Shown: positions 1-11,430, numbered from the stretch's first letter. The stretch is DNA of 64,000 nucleotides from Limnanthes douglasii subsp. nivea (GCA_036936605.1 JAUPFV010000005.1:149793195-149857194); one strand, 5' to 3'. Numbers and translations: made by a program. Notes: generated by a model from the sequence alone, not told the origin.

Positions 1-1
1 G

Positions 2-211
2 TGGAAGTTCATACCATACGATGAGATACTTTTCCATACCCTGCCCTATGGTGATAAACATGGTATTTCTTCACCAAATGATTTTGATTCCGATGAGAGA
101 TCTGATGAAAGTTCAAGTACTGATGTCAAAGGTCATAAGCAAGATGAAGATAAAAGTAAAGAGAAAGAGAATGATGAAGGTAAAGAAAAAACTAAAGGGA
201 ACGAGTCGTAA
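2..211 (+). pseudogene. C-terminal end of the antisense ORF (aORF) of element A
   Basis: The frame open from base 2 to the TAA at 209-211 encodes the end of the aORF. It opens with WKFIPYDEI, matching WLHVQYEDL in D and KYVPYEEI in B, followed by an acidic and serine-rich stretch and a lysine/glutamate tail. The overlapping ATG frame that starts at 21 is a shadow: it lacks this similarity. The gene runs opposite to A's gag-pol and converges with it. Function is unknown. Related copies have a Transposase_28-like domain and coiled coil upstream of this tail. Only the last 69 codons are in the window. Confidence 0.7.
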
Positions 212-805
212 GGTTGTTGTACTTTCAGTTCTGTTTTTAAAACTAAAGTCCTTGGATGGACAAGGCATTTTGTGTAACGGTGGATCATACATATTTTGAT
301 GAGTTTTTACAGTTATGTTTTCCTTCATATGAATTTATCTCTCTCCTTGTGTGTGTTTTTACAATTTCATTAAACTCTGATATTCTAAAGGTGGTATATA
401 TGGATTAACCCAATCTGGTATTTAAAAAATCTTTAATATGTCTCAGTCATTCAACAGCACTTCATTTTCAAGGCTAAATGTATTTAATGGGTATTTAAAT
501 TTTATGATGTACTTAACAAGTGTTTAATCCATCCAATCACTTCAAAGATGTCTCATTTGAAGACCGAAGGTGTTTAATTCATCCGATCACTTCAAAGATA
601 TTTCATTTGAAGGCCGAAGGTGTTTAATAGGTGTTTAATTCATTTGATCTCTTCGTATCCACTACGATTCTTTAAAACGATATAAGATAATATTCATTAA
701 AACCAGATACCTCATTAAAACCTCCCCGCACTACCAGGGTAGGAAAGAGTATGCCGTAAAATATTTACATTTAAGTACGACAAAGTAAATATTTACAAGA
801 TGATA
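212..805. other. Convergent spacer of A between aORF and pol
   Basis: Non-coding spacer between the converging aORF and pol. It has a small hairpin motif CCTTGGATGGACAAGG (about 252-267) just past the aORF stop. At 709-755 lies a block, ACCTCATTAAAACCTCCCCG and onward, that is strongly conserved in B, D and E. Short repeats of the type 'gtgtttaattcatccgatcacttcaaagat' occur at about 520-640 as two or three imperfect copies. No other gene is visible. Confidence 0.6.
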
Positions 806-2163
806 TTATTCTAAGTACAATCTGAGATGCTCAATGTTCCATGGGTGTTTTATCATGTTGCCTTCTTTGTTTTGAAATCTATATGTTCCTTGCTTGATTC
901 TCTCACACACCGTGTATGGGCCTTCCCAATTCGGAGCCAGTTTTCCAAATTATTTCACAACGGTATGTAAAACTACTTTCCTTAACACTTTGTCCCCTAT
1001 ATGAAAATCTCTTCTTTTTTTACTTTAAATGCAAACCTACTTCTCATCAAACCCTAGTAGTGTGATGTTCTCAAATGTGCCTTTACTCTTCTTTCATCAA
1101 TCGGATCCAACTGATTCTTTACCACCATATCATTCTTGTTCGGAATAGTTTTGCATCCGGAATGAGGGAAACGTAGCTTCTATAGGTGTGATCACGTTCA
1201 TCCCATAAACAAGAGCAAAAGGAGACTCTTAAGTATTTATACGAGGAGTAGTTCAGTAGGTCCACAATACTTCTTGCAAATAGCTCAGACATTTCCCTGC
1301 ATCTCCTTCAAGATTCTTTTTTAAGCCTGTTAAAATTGTCCGATTGAAAACTTCAACCTTTCCATTTTCCTGAGGATGGAAATAAGAAGAAAAGCAATGT
1401 TGAATTCCTCTAGAAGTGCAAAATGTTTTCATATCTTTATTGTCAAACTGTGGCTCATTGTCTATAATGATAAGTTGAGGAATTCCGAATCGACAACATA
1501 TGTTAGATATGATGAACTTTATAACTTCCTTAGAAGTGGTTCCAACTAGTGGGTCAGCTTCAATCCATTTAGAGAAATAGTTTATTGCCACGATTATCAT
1601 TTGATAACCTCTGGAATCCATGGGAAGATGTCCAATTAAATCCAAACCCCATTTATCAAAAAGTATGGGTTCGAATTTGACTCCATGGGAACTACTAGCA
1701 CATGTATTTCATTCCCATATTTCTGGAAAGGATCATATCTTCTGACCATATCTTTGCAATTTTCATTATAAGAGGTCGGTAGTATCCAGCAAATAAAACT
1801 TTCTCGGTTAAAGCTTTATAACCACAATGTGTTGACCCCTCTCCATCGTATAATCTAGATAGAACATTTTGGGACTCTTCAAACCCTAGGCAACGTAGAA
1901 GAGGTCTGGTAAAAGATTTTTTATAAGGAATTTCTCTCAATACCAAGAAACCACGAGCTTTGTACTTCACTTTTTTAGCCAAAACTTTATCTCAAGGTAG
2001 AAATCCATCAGCAATAAATTGTTATATTTCATACCTCCAATCTTTGGACTGTATGCTAGATATGTTCATATTTTCTTCACCTTTACCCTATTTTCCTCGA
2101 ACTCAGCCTATGAATGAACATTCTTGCATAAGAATCCATGGATACACTTCAGAGTAGGTTATG
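806..2163 (-). pseudogene. Integrase of element A, broken
   Basis: C-terminal part of A's pol. It begins with the zinc-binding N-terminal domain (about 1982-1700, with LYDGEGSTHCGY and FAGYYRP). The catalytic core follows (about 1650-1253): DLIGHLP for the first Asp, IDNEPQF where the family has TDNGPQF, and the Glu in GKVEVFNR. The C-terminal domain ends ...HPWNIEHLRLYLE with TAA at 806. The family joins cDNA to host DNA. Frame changes and stops separate the three parts. The core matches D and E closely, but the N-E-P change in the second Asp motif and the disrupted zinc site make activity implausible. Confidence 0.82.
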
Positions 2164-2720
2164 GTAGCTAAAGAATTGGTCATACTATTGTCCAATCTAG
2201 GGACATGTTCATACCAGACGCTTTTAAAACTTATGGATACTTTCTTCAGGACTTGCAGATACTTCACCAACTGATGTTTTTTAGTTTCAGCTTGCCCTTG
2301 AACCTGATGAATAAGTAACTAGGAATCACTTACTAAATGAACCCTATTTGCTCCACATAATTAAGCTAATCTTAAACCAGTTATAGTCACTTCATATTCT
2401 TATTCATTATTGGATTCCCTGAGACTTAAACATATACCTTGGTACATAGTATCACCATAAGGGGAGGTTAAACAAATTTTAGCTCCACATCCCATCGTGC
2501 TAGGCCCGCCGTTTGTTCGGATTACCTACTTTTTCTTAAACTTGTTTTCTTGAGCTTCTTCGTAGGGGCCTTTTAGTATCAAATTCTACCAAGAAATCGG
2601 TTATAGCTTGAGTCTTGATTGTAGTTCGAGGTGTAAAATAACAATCATAGTCTCCAAGCTCGACTGACCACTTAGTCATTCTTCTTGATATGTCGGATTT
2701 TGGTCGAACATTCTTTGAAG
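2164..2720 (-). pseudogene. RNase H tail and second RNase H domain of element A (part left of B)
   Basis: This picks up A's RNase H exactly where B interrupted it, with FPSKNV and SRRMTKWSVELGDYDCYF. A linker (TDFLVEFD) follows, then the second, Tat-specific RNase H with MGCGAKICLTSPYGD, SNNE and VSDS. Several in-frame stops occur. Published work on Tat elements describes a gypsy RNase H followed by an extra 'archaeal-type' RNase H; the order here fits that. The protein-coding remainder of the first RNase H lies at 11793-12295. Confidence 0.75.
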
Positions 2721-2725
2721 GGAAT
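2721..2725. repeat. Target site duplication, left side of element B
   Basis: GGAAT on the plus strand (ATTCC in element orientation) directly abuts the LTR end and is repeated exactly at 11788-11792. Removing B with one copy leaves A's RNase H reading frame continuous, which proves a nested insertion. Confidence 0.93.
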
Positions 2726-3082
2726 TGGTGTGGATAATTTCTGATTGAAGGATATTTTATCAAATATTTTTTGGAGTTTAATATTTAGAGTGAAATGTAG
2801 AGAGATGAAAGAGGTGTGTACTAGCAGTAAAGTTTTATCACCCTCATAAATGAAAGTAGTTGGGGTATTTATACTTGTTTAGTGACTTGTGGGCCTTTTG
2901 GGTCGGATCATGGGCTTGGGTCAAGTTTAAAAACCCATAAGCCCAAAATAAGAAATGACTAGCAAGATGCTGAGGCACAATCCACTTGGTTGTACAGTTT
3001 GGTGGGGCATGTTATTGGATATGTTCGAACTACCCTTCGAATTTATGTAGTTCACCAGTATCAAATAATTCTGACCTCATCA
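2726..3082 (-). repeat. 3' LTR of element B
   Basis: 357 bp, starting TGATG and ending CACACCA in element orientation, and pairing with 11431-11787. It contains the same TATAAATA (plus-strand tatttata near 2870) as the 5' copy. Confidence 0.93.
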
Positions 3083-3098
3083 GTAGTCCTTTCAAGTC
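3083..3098 (-). promoter_or_regulatory. Polypurine tract of element B
   Basis: In element orientation the bases before the LTR read GACTTGAAAGGACTAC followed by TGATG. It sits where element D has CTAAAAACGGGGCTAC. It would prime plus-strand DNA synthesis. The tract is less pure than in D. Confidence 0.55.
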
Positions 3099-3414
3099 TT
3101 GCAAAGATACTTTCAAAGAGCTAATTTGAAAAATAAAACTTAGTATGTATCTAATGTTGTATCTGAACTGAATCTTGATCGGATTCGAAGAGATTAATTT
3201 ACAGTTAGGAATTCTAAAATTAAGTTTTTGAAGTATGCCACGTGTCACGCTTTATTTCGACCTTTAAACCTTTTTTTTTCTTAGGTTCTTGTACCTACTG
3301 GCTAAACCGTAACTTAGGGTGTAGTCCTTATTCTTCCTAGCCCCATGTTTTTTGTACCTAATGAATCTTGATCGATTTATCTCCCCTAGGTGAAACTCCT
3401 ATATCTCTCATCTC

Positions 3415-3423
3415 TATATAAAC
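3415..3423 (+). promoter_or_regulatory. TATA box upstream of B's antisense ORF
   Basis: TATATAAAC lies 91 bp before the aORF ATG at 3514, in the unique region between PPT and aORF. A start of transcription some 30 bp downstream would leave a leader of about 60 nt. The placement supports a promoter independent of the LTR, but this is inference from sequence only. Confidence 0.45.
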
Positions 3424-3513
3424 GAGTTTTACTATTTTATCTCTCTTAGAATATAAAACTTTCTTAAAGAAAGAATGCTTGATAAACTTTAAAATTGTGT
3501 CTGGGTAGATTAT

Positions 3514-6209
3514 ATGTTCGCAGCCAGAAACACTTTGGTGAAAGGATGTTGGCTAAACTTATTCGATTTTGAAAGAGCAAGAAGAGAGGCAAGGATCATT
3601 GCTGGACTCCTTGCCTCTCCTGGTGGAGAAATTAGTCAAACAGGGCCAAACACAGACAAGAGCTCATCATGATTAGAAACATAAAAAATTTGAAAACCAT
3701 CTTTTATCCTAACCCTATCTCCTTTATAGTCAGAGTCAATTCAAGAGTCTCAAAAGAAAAAGCAGTTTCTAGTATTAAGAAACCTTCACATTTTCTGGTT
3801 ATGGGTTCAGATGCTGAGGAACCCACACCTCGAAAGGTTACTCACCTTTTAAAAGCCAAAAGCACTCCCTCGTTCTTCGAAATCTTCTAGTTCGGAGACA
3901 ATAAAGCCCCCAACGGATCCTAAACCGTCCGAACAACAGTCAAATGTAATGGAGGATACCATAAAGGACAGTATGGAAGGAACCCACTTTGAGACGTCCG
4001 GACAAACAGAAGATAACGCAGCAGATCGGACAAACAAATGGAAAGTGGGTCTGCCCAATACTGAGTCACTTCCAAAGTTCCTAGAAGGGAAAGTGGGGCC
4101 AAACTTTTGCAAGGTTAGTGTGAAGTATTTACTAGCTGTTCAAAATATTTCTTATGTATACACTCAAACTTCTGAATTGGATTGGATCTGAAGAAAATGG
4201 GGTTTTCCTGAGTTCGTTAAGGTGAGAATTCCAATCACTCCGGAAACCCCCATGGACTGTAAGTCCCATGATTTGGTGGTATATACCGAAGTGCTCAATT
4301 GGTGCCTCCGGTTTCCTTTGGACCCAGAAATAGTCAGGTATTTCCATCTGATAAGGTATGCCCAAGTCAACTGAGCCCAAATGTATGGTATACTTTGTTG
4401 GCTGGTATAATGGCATCTAGACTGTCAAATATTCCCCTACCCATGGAGCAATTTGCTATCATAGCGAATGTATGCAGAAACCACCATATTCGTTTTTACC
4501 TTTACAATATGGGTAATGACTACAAGGTGGTGAATGATCTGTTGGAGTTTGAGAAGCCATGGAGGACCAAATTTATTTTTATCAGTAGAGCATGGGAATA
4601 TGGAATAAATATAAGATTCACTACCAATCCAAGTCAGCTAACCAGCCACTGGAAAAGTTCAAGTAATATATGTTCGTATTTTTATTAATCTCTAAATTCT
4701 ATGTTAATCTTCCGAACTGATTAATGTGTCTTCTTGTAGTATTTTCAAAAATGTTTCAAAGCACTTGGAGGCAGACCAAGCTACTTGTACCAGGTTGAAC
4801 GAATGGGCATCAAAGAAATAAGGACTGGGTTTCCACAGTTGTTTTACATCTGGAAACATGGTGAAGTCTCACATATGGATACTACGGGGAGTAGAGACCT
4901 TACTTAGGAGCAACTGACCACTCCTCCTTCATCAGATGTTATTCTAAAAAGAACTAAGGCTAAGGAGGGAAAAATTTACTTTCCTTCCAAGAACAAATCC
5001 CCTAGTCACCTGGACAAGATCAAGAACAACAAGAAGGAGAAAACTAAAATCGACTCATCTCATCAAGTATCTAAAGGGGTTGGTTTGGAAAATCAAGGAG
5101 GAATCAACACCGCTTTATTAGAGACAGTTGAATCCACAGTAAAGGAAGCTGGTGGATTGGATCATCTTCCCCGGATTACAAAGAAAGATCACAAGAGGCG
5201 TAAGGAGGATAGTGACCAAAAAGCTGTAATGAAGAAGAAAAATAGCTTAGGGTTAGATATAATGCTTTGTCCTACCGAATTTCCTCTTCCCATTCCTATT
5301 TATCTTCCTCCATAAAAAAGGATTCCACCTAACCCTCCTTTTCCAACCTTCCTAGCAGTCGAACAGCCAACTGCTGAAAGAGATGTTAATCTGGATGAAT
5401 TTCAAAACATGTACTTTTGTGATCTGGATAAAGATGACTTCGAACGGGCTTTTCCTCATGCCACTGTGGCCAATGTTGTAACCTATAATGGTGAGTCATA
5501 CGAGGTATTAATTGAATAGGATACTCTGAGTCATGCCCTCTTGGGTTATATCCGTCCGATAGTTGATCTAGAGAGGCAAGTCAGGGAAAAAGCAACGAAC
5601 ATAACTTCCCTAACCACAGAAAGGCAGATCTTGAATAACGATCTCTCCACTTCTCAGCAAAGGATAAAAGCCTTAAACAAAGAGAAGAAGGACTTGGCTA
5701 CCAAACTACGCCAGTCCAAGAGTGCTCAAGAGGAGCTCCATACCAAATATTCTGCACTAGAAACTTCTACCTCTACTGAGATCAAATCCTTGAAGAATCA
5801 ACAAGCTACCAATGCCACCACTATCAATACTTTATCCGAATAAAATGATACTTTAGAGAAGCTTCTCAAGGATACTGAAGATGAGAATGCTTCTTTAGTA
5901 AGCAAACAAACTGAAGAGATAGTTGTAGGAATAGAGAAGTATGCGGTGGGAGTGGTGGATTCTTTGGAGAAAACACACGAGGGGGTCAAATCGGACATGG
6001 TTTTGCTATTCTAGGAAAATTTTCCGAAAAAGACCCTAGGTTCTTTGTGGAAATATGTACCGTACGAGGAGATTCATATCCATACCATTGTGGATGGTGA
6101 TAAGTATGGTTATTCAAGTAGAGAAGATTCTGATGAAGGACCTTGTGAGAGTTCAAGCGCTGAACTCAAGAGTCTCAAGAAAGGTGAAGGTGATGAAGAA
6201 ACCAGATGA
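3514..6209 (+). pseudogene. Antisense ORF (aORF) of element B with intron; Transposase_28-like domain and coiled coil
   Basis: Encoded opposite to gag-pol. It starts at ATG 3514 (MFAARNTLVKGCWLNL) and ends at TGA 6207-6209. In order: an N-terminal basic/serine-rich region (KKPSHFLVMGSD); a globular domain with FLEGKVGP, RFPLDPEIVRYFHL, CPSQLSPNVWYTLL and MASRLSNIPLPMEQ (about 4070-4660); an intron at 4663-4739; a second block (TCTRLNEWASKK, SGNMVKSHIW); coiled coil (about 5540-5960); and an acidic tail (KYVPYEEIHIHTIVDGDKYG). The globular part resembles Pfam Transposase_28, 'putative gypsy type transposon'. Its function is not known, and 'transposase' is only a family label. At least four frameshifts or stops (e.g. 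TGA 3670) break it. Related Tat elements are reported to carry such extra ORFs. Confidence 0.78.
4663..4739 (+). other. Candidate intron in B's aORF (77 bp)
   Basis: It starts GTAATA and ends TTCTTGTAG. Removing it joins ...SHWKSS to FSK in the frame matching copies D and E. The segment is AT-rich and carries stops in all useful frames. Position and phase (phase 1) agree with the introns proposed in D and E. Confidence 0.7.
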
Positions 6210-6770
6210 AACAAGCCCTAAGGTTGTAATGTTATATTGTGTTTCAGAACTAAAGTCCTTGGATGCCCAAGGCATTTTGTTATATTTTTAAATTCTTGTT
6301 TTACAAACTGAAGTCCTTGGATGGACAAGGTATTTTCTGGATTGTGGGTCAGACTCGTTCCGATCAAGTTTAAATATAAAATCTTTATTTCGTACAAGAT
6401 TTATTGTCTTCTTACAACTAATTTTTTAAGTGGTTTTTAATATTTTCGAGTTGTTTAATAGATGTTTAATAAGAGTTGAATTACTCCAATATTGAATGAC
6501 TCCAATCATGAATGTTTACAGAATCTGATCAAGTATTTAGTAAATCTGGTCAGCTCAAAGATACTTCATTTGAGAGTTGGGGTGTTTAATGAGTGCTTAC
6601 TTTATCCGATCTCCTCATAGTATTCACAAGAATTTTGAAGAAGGCATAAGATATCATTTAAAAAAACCAGACACCTCATTAAAACCTCCCCGCGCCACCA
6701 AGGTAGGAAAGAGTATGCCCCCTGAATATTTACACTTAGATATGAGAAGGTAAATATTTATAAGAGAGTT
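6210..6770. other. Convergent spacer of B between aORF and pol
   Basis: No gene. Two copies of the hairpin-forming motif CCTTGGATG(G/C)(A/C)CAAGG lie at about 6258-6274 and 6319-6335 beyond the aORF stop. The conserved block starting ACCTCATTAAAACCTCCCCG occupies 6673-6722, just before the end of pol. Confidence 0.6.
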
Positions 6771-7816
6771 CTATTCTAAATATAACATGTGATGTTCAAT
6801 GTTCCATGGGTGCTTCAAAACCCAAGTCTCTTTGTCTTGAAGTCTATATGTTCCTGGTTTGATTTTTTCACAAACCACATACGAACCCTCCCAGTTCGGA
6901 GCCAGCTTTCCAAACTGTTTTTCTTTAGTGTGAAAAAGCACTTTCTTAAGACTTTGTCTCCCAATTGAAAATCTCTTCTTTTAACTTTCAATGCAAATCT
7001 ACTTCTTATTAAACCCTGATAGTGTGCTGTTATTAAATGTGCTTTGACTCTTATCTCTTTAATCAAATCCAACTGATTCATACCCGCCATATCATTTGCA
7101 TGTTCGAAATAGTTTTGGACCTTGAAATATGGTAAAGTAGCTTCTATGGGTCTGATTGCATTCATCCCGTAAACAAGAGCAAAAGAAGATTCTTGTGTAG
7201 CAGTCTAGGGAGTAGTTCGGTAAGCCCACAACACTTCTTACAAATAACTTGGCAACTTTCCTGCAACTCCTTCCAGATTCGTTTTCAACCCTGACAAGAT
7301 CATTCAATTAGAAACTTCAACTTTCCCATAAGCCTGAGGGTGGAAAGGAGAAGAAAAACATTGTTGAATTCCTTTGGAAGTGCAAAACATCTTTATGTCT
7401 TTATTATCTAGTTGTGGCCCATAATCTGTAGTGATTTACCGGGGAACTCCAAATCTGCAACATATGTTGGATAGAATAAATTTTATAACCGTCTTAGAAA
7501 TGGTTCTAACTAAGGGAGCTGCTTCTATCCATTTAGAGAAATAGTCAATTTTAACTATTATTGTTAGATATCCTCCAGATGCTATGAGGAGAGGTCCAAC
7601 CAAATCCAAACCCCACCTATCAAAAGGTATCGGTTCGGATATGGACTCTATAGGAATTGCTGGCACATGGATTTCATTTCCATATTTCTGGACATGTTCA
7701 TATTGGATATTTTTGAAATTTGTAGCACCTTCTCTTAATATGAGCAAATATTTTATCAATTGTTTCTTTCTGCCCAGACTGCCCCTGAGCATGATGAATA
7801 AGTAGTTGGGAGTCAC
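6771..7816 (-). pseudogene. Integrase of element B, broken
   Basis: The catalytic core reads FDRWGLDLVGPLL, then IVKIDYFSKWIEAAPL and ICCRFGVPR (7650-7440). The segment with the second Asp (DYGPQLDNKDIKMF where the family has TDNGPQFD) lies at about 7440-7380. Past the core, ESSFALVYGMNAIRPIEATLP leads into the C-terminal GPY-type domain ending ...LYLE with TAG at 6771. The zinc-binding N-terminal domain present in A and D is missing: the second RNase H runs almost directly into EIHVPAIPIESISEPIPFDRW. That is another deletion specific to B. Multiple frame changes. Confidence 0.8.
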
Positions 7817-8687
7817 TCATCAATCAACCTTTTTTTGCCCCACATATAAAGGCTAGTCTGAGACCGGCTATAGCTGCTTCATATTCAGATTCATTGTTAG
7901 AGACCCTGAAACCAAAACATATAGCTTGATACATAGTATCACCATAAGAAGAAGTTAAACAAATTCCTGCACCACATATGGTACTAGACATGTCATCGGT
8001 CTGAACTAACCATTCTTTTTTAAACTGGTTTTCTTGTATTTGCCGAGGGGCCTATCAGCATATAATTCTACTAAGAAATCAACCACTGATTGAGCCTTAA
8101 CTGCAGTTCGGGGCGCAAAGTCAATATCATAATCACCCAGCTCAATTGACCACTTAAGTCATCCTGATTGATATATCCTCCTTTTGGAGAACATTCTTCA
8201 TAGGAAAATATGTCCGGACGATAATTGAATGAGCTTGGAAGTATGGTCTCATTTTTCTAGTTGTTATTACCAATGTCAAGGCCAACTTTTCTAACTTCAA
8301 ATATCTCCTTTCAGCATCCAACAGACTTTTGCTAATATAATAAACCGGATCAGGGTAATTATCCACCTCTCTTACTAGCATAACGCTTACTGTATACTCT
8401 GATAAAGCTAAGTATATATAAATTTTCTCCCCTTTAATAGGTTTGAACAACGTCTTCGGCGAAGACAAATGCTTCTTGATTTCAAAAAATGTTTGATCAC
8501 ACTGCGGAGACCAATTAAAGTCATTGGCATTCCTGAATACTTGGAAAATTGAGAAGACTTGTCGGATAATCTTGAAATAAACCTGTTTAACAACCAAGTG
8601 TCCGGTTAATCTTTGAACTTCTTTAGTGCTCCAAGGATGATTGATAGTTAATAGAGCATTTAATTGATTCAGATCAGACTGAATCAT
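7817..8687 (-). pseudogene. RNase H and second (Tat-type) RNase H of element B
   Basis: The first part (8687-8154) has the RT thumb/connection (KEVQRLTGHLV), FNWSPQCDQTFFEIKK, and the gypsy RNase H region (VREVDNYPDPVYYISKSL, YLKLEKLALTLVI). A linker leads into the second RNase H (about 8100-7820), recognisable by CGAGICLTSSYGD, NNESEYEA, MSDSQL and HHAQGQS in mixed frames. The first frame is fairly open (177 codons); the second is heavily decayed. Confidence 0.75.
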
Positions 8688-9575
8688 TTTTTTTGCTTAT
8701 AACATAATACAAGTACTTTCCAGATCGGACCCCAAAAATGCATTTCTCAGTGTTTAATTTTAAATTGACAGCCTCTAAGTTAGAAAACGTTTCTTGAAGA
8801 TCCGATATGTGTGCATCTTTCTCGAGGCTCTTTACCATCATGTCATCTATATATACCTCCATATTCCTACCAATTTGACTAGAAAAGGCTTTATTTACTA
8901 ACCTTTGATAAGTGGCCCCATTATTTTTCAATCCAAATGACATCACTTTGTAAAAATGAAGTCCTCTATCTCTAATAAAATTTGTGTGGTCTTGATCATT
9001 CAGATCTACTTGTATTTGATTATACCCTGAAAATGCATCCATGAAGGACAATAACTTGTTCTCAGAGGTGCAGTCCACTAACTGATCTATCCGAGGAACA
9101 ACATAAGGATCTTTGGGACATGCTTTATTAAGATCAGTGAAGTCAATACACATACGCCTCTTTTCATTCTTTTCTTGACCAAAATAGGGTTCGCAATCCA
9201 TAATGGTCACTGAGATTATTTGATGTGGCCCATTTTGGTCAACCGATCAACTTCTTACACAATTGTATCTGCTTTTTATTTGGAGAAGGACCTTTTTATT
9301 TGTACAACCGGTCCAGCATCAGTTCGTACTGACAACTTATGAAAAATCACTTTAGCAGGCACTCTAGTTACATCATCATTGCACCATGCAAATACATGTA
9401 AGTTATCCGATAAGAAAGATAATAGCCCTTGCTGTAAACTTTTTAGAAACTTAGTACCAATTTTAACATTATTCCTATTGGCCAAGGAATGGATTTCAAC
9501 TTCTTCTATAGGTATTATAACACTAGGAGCCTTCCTTGGATCATAAATTTCATTTTCATCGGTGGAAAGCTCCAA
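8674..9575 (-). pseudogene. PR-RT linker and reverse transcriptase of element B
   Basis: The linker (9575-9276) carries GTKFLKSLQQGLLSFL, NLHVFAWCNDDVTRVP and KLSVRTDAGPVVQ. The RT proper (9210-8674) has RMCIDFTDLNKACPKD, LSFMDAFSGYNQIQ (motif A Asp), FGLKNNGATYQRLVNK, and the catalytic YIDD (MEVYIDDMMVKSLEK). RT copies element RNA into DNA. The active-site motif is intact here, unlike A (YIND) and unlike D (palm deleted), but linker and RT are in different frames. This is the best-preserved RT of the nest. Confidence 0.85.
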
Positions 9576-9645
9576 TAGTTGCTATTATGTGTTAACTTTA
9601 ACCACATCCAAAGAATTTGAGGTAAGAGCTGTTGCATAACATTCT

Positions 9646-10335
9646 CTAGCTACCTTCTGACTGCTTCAGACAGCACAAACTTTGTGTCCCCACAACATAT
9701 TTTAAACAATGATGGATAGTAGAGGCCACAACGTACATCCTGGAGAGCCAAGACCTCCCAAATATAGCATTATTCGATGTTGGGCAATCAACCACTACAA
9801 ACAACACCTTTACCAGTTTTCTTGAAAGGACCTTTGCCCAATAATACTTGCTCCTCAAATTCTCCGATTACGTCTAATGAACTCCCAGTGAACCCCACAA
9901 TAGTTCTATTTGGACGTTGAATAACTAAGGGATTTTTCATCTGTCTATAGGTATTCAAAAATAGTATGTTTGTCGAACTTTCTGTATCAATCAGGATTCT
10001 GAGCACATCATTTCCTCCTATTGATGCCCCTTTCACCACGACATCTTCATGAGGCCCCGCAAGATCTCTTAGGCAATCCTCATAAAAAACTATGATAGGA
10101 TCTGGAGTTTGGTATAGATGTGTGGACATCCTTCCATCCAACCGGGTATTCAAACTATTGATATGCTTTTTCTCGAACAATTTGAATGTGCAGTCATAAT
10201 ATCTCTTCCAAATATTGTTAAGGACTCAAAATGTATAACCAGATCGGAAAGAGTTGGAGCCTTGTCCATTATCACCCCTACCTGATTTTGACTTAGGTCT
10301 GGATCAAGGTACTCAGAATCCACATCAAAGGTCAT
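9646..10335 (-). pseudogene. Retropepsin region of element B, active-site Gly mutated
   Basis: Read from 10335: FDVDSEYLDPDLSQNQVG, then FYEDCLRDLAGPHEDVVV, the active-site segment ILIDTESSTNILFLNTY, the flap region RTIVGFTGSSLDVIGEFE, and RVLFVVVDCP-type and FGRSWLSRMHVVAST sequences. The protease cuts the Gag-Pol polyprotein, and its catalytic loop is DTG; here it reads DTE. Frame changes occur near 9850 and 10160. The part upstream (10335-10180) is the PR N-terminal extension joined directly to gag by a deletion. Confidence 0.8.
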
Positions 10336-11357
10336 AACTTTTTTTCCAGGTCACAAAATCAGCCAAGTTACCCGGACACAAGCCCTGCCTAAGAGAGGCA
10401 ATTGCAACTTATTCAAAGCAATCAACTAGCCCATTTTTCGTATTTACAAACCTGTTGACGTATTCTTTTAACGACTCGTTCGGTTCTTGAGTAAAATGGA
10501 TAATTGTATCGTCATTATCTTTTAGCTCATTGCTTCCAAAAAATTGCTTCTGGAAAGCAACCCAAAAAATATCAAAAAATTTTTATAGATCCTTGAGGGA
10601 GACTATTATACCATTTGATGGAAATTCCCTTAAAGGTTTGAGAGAAAGCCCTACACAGCAACTTGTCATCATCGTCAAAGTTCATCATAATTTTTTTGAA
10701 TTTCTCAAGATGATTGTCCGAATCTTTACTCTCATCGTAGTTTTCCATCTTGGAACTATCAAATCTTTTAGGAAGATGTTTGGAGAGTAGTTTTTAGGGA
10801 AAAGGCGATTGTCTCCAATTTTGGCTACGACTAAACACGGTAACCTCATTCGGAGTAGCAAAAATACCGGGTTTAGATTGGAAAGTAAATTTATCAATCA
10901 GCAAAGGGTCAATATGCTGACCAACCGAACCTTTCATTTTCCCTTGATACTTTTTGAGCCTACCATGTCTATTCCTTTTTCTTGAATGCTTATTGGTCAG
11001 ACTTATTTTCTTCTTCATCCATCCTTCATCACTATTAGATGAGACTGACTCTTCAAGCTCCGCACCATTAGAGGAACTACTAGAAGATTTCGACGTGGAA
11101 CTCTCCATTCGTTTGGATTGATGCGTTTTATTGGAGATGAGATGAGTCTTCAGGGACTGCTCATTTTCACCGGGGTTATCAGTATGGTGGAGCTCTGACG
11201 TACCGGATTTTTCTTTAACTCTTTTTTTTGCTTGTTTTAATACCATCAATGCCTCAATTTCAACCCTTAATTGATCACGCTCCTCAGTAATGTACTCATT
11301 ATTTTCTTTCGTTACTTCTACTTATGGAAGTGGAGTATTTTGTGCATTCAGATCCAT
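10336..11357 (-). pseudogene. Gag of element B, zinc knuckle deleted
   Basis: Starts at ATG 11357 (MDLNAQNTPLP), has an early in-frame TAA, then continues NNEYITEERDQLRVEIEAL, a serine/acidic region (SSTSKSSSSSSNGAELEESV), and the Retrotrans_gag capsid region around 10780-10400 in other frames (DSDNHLEKFKKIMMNFDDDD, LCRAFSQTFKG, KWYNSLPQGS). At 10336 the capsid end (LADFVTWKK) is fused to FDVDSEYLDPD of the protease leader. Compared with D this removes about 550 bp including the CX2HX4HX4C-type knuckle. Gag forms the particle; the loss of nucleocapsid would block packaging. Confidence 0.8.
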
Positions 11358-11409
11358 CCGAAGTGGTTTTTTGTTACTGGTTTTGAATTCGCAATTCAAG
11401 AATCGTTGC

Positions 11410-11427
11410 CTCCCAATGTAGTCGCCA
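11410..11427 (-). promoter_or_regulatory. Primer binding site of element B
   Basis: TGGCGACTACATTGGGAG on the minus strand, three bases from the LTR end. The TGGCGAC start is like the tRNA-Arg-type PBS reported for Ogre/Tat elements; the exact tRNA cannot be assigned here. Confidence 0.75.
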
Positions 11428-11430
11428 ATT

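Noticed and set aside
21..299. 92-codon ATG frame at the left edge
   Set aside because: Overlaps the real aORF tail in another frame. The conserved residues (WKFIPYDEI and the acidic tail) are in the frame ending at 211.
6055..6291. 78-codon frame at the end of B's aORF
   Set aside because: Same shadow effect: the frame ending at 6209 carries the conserved KYVPYEEI tail.
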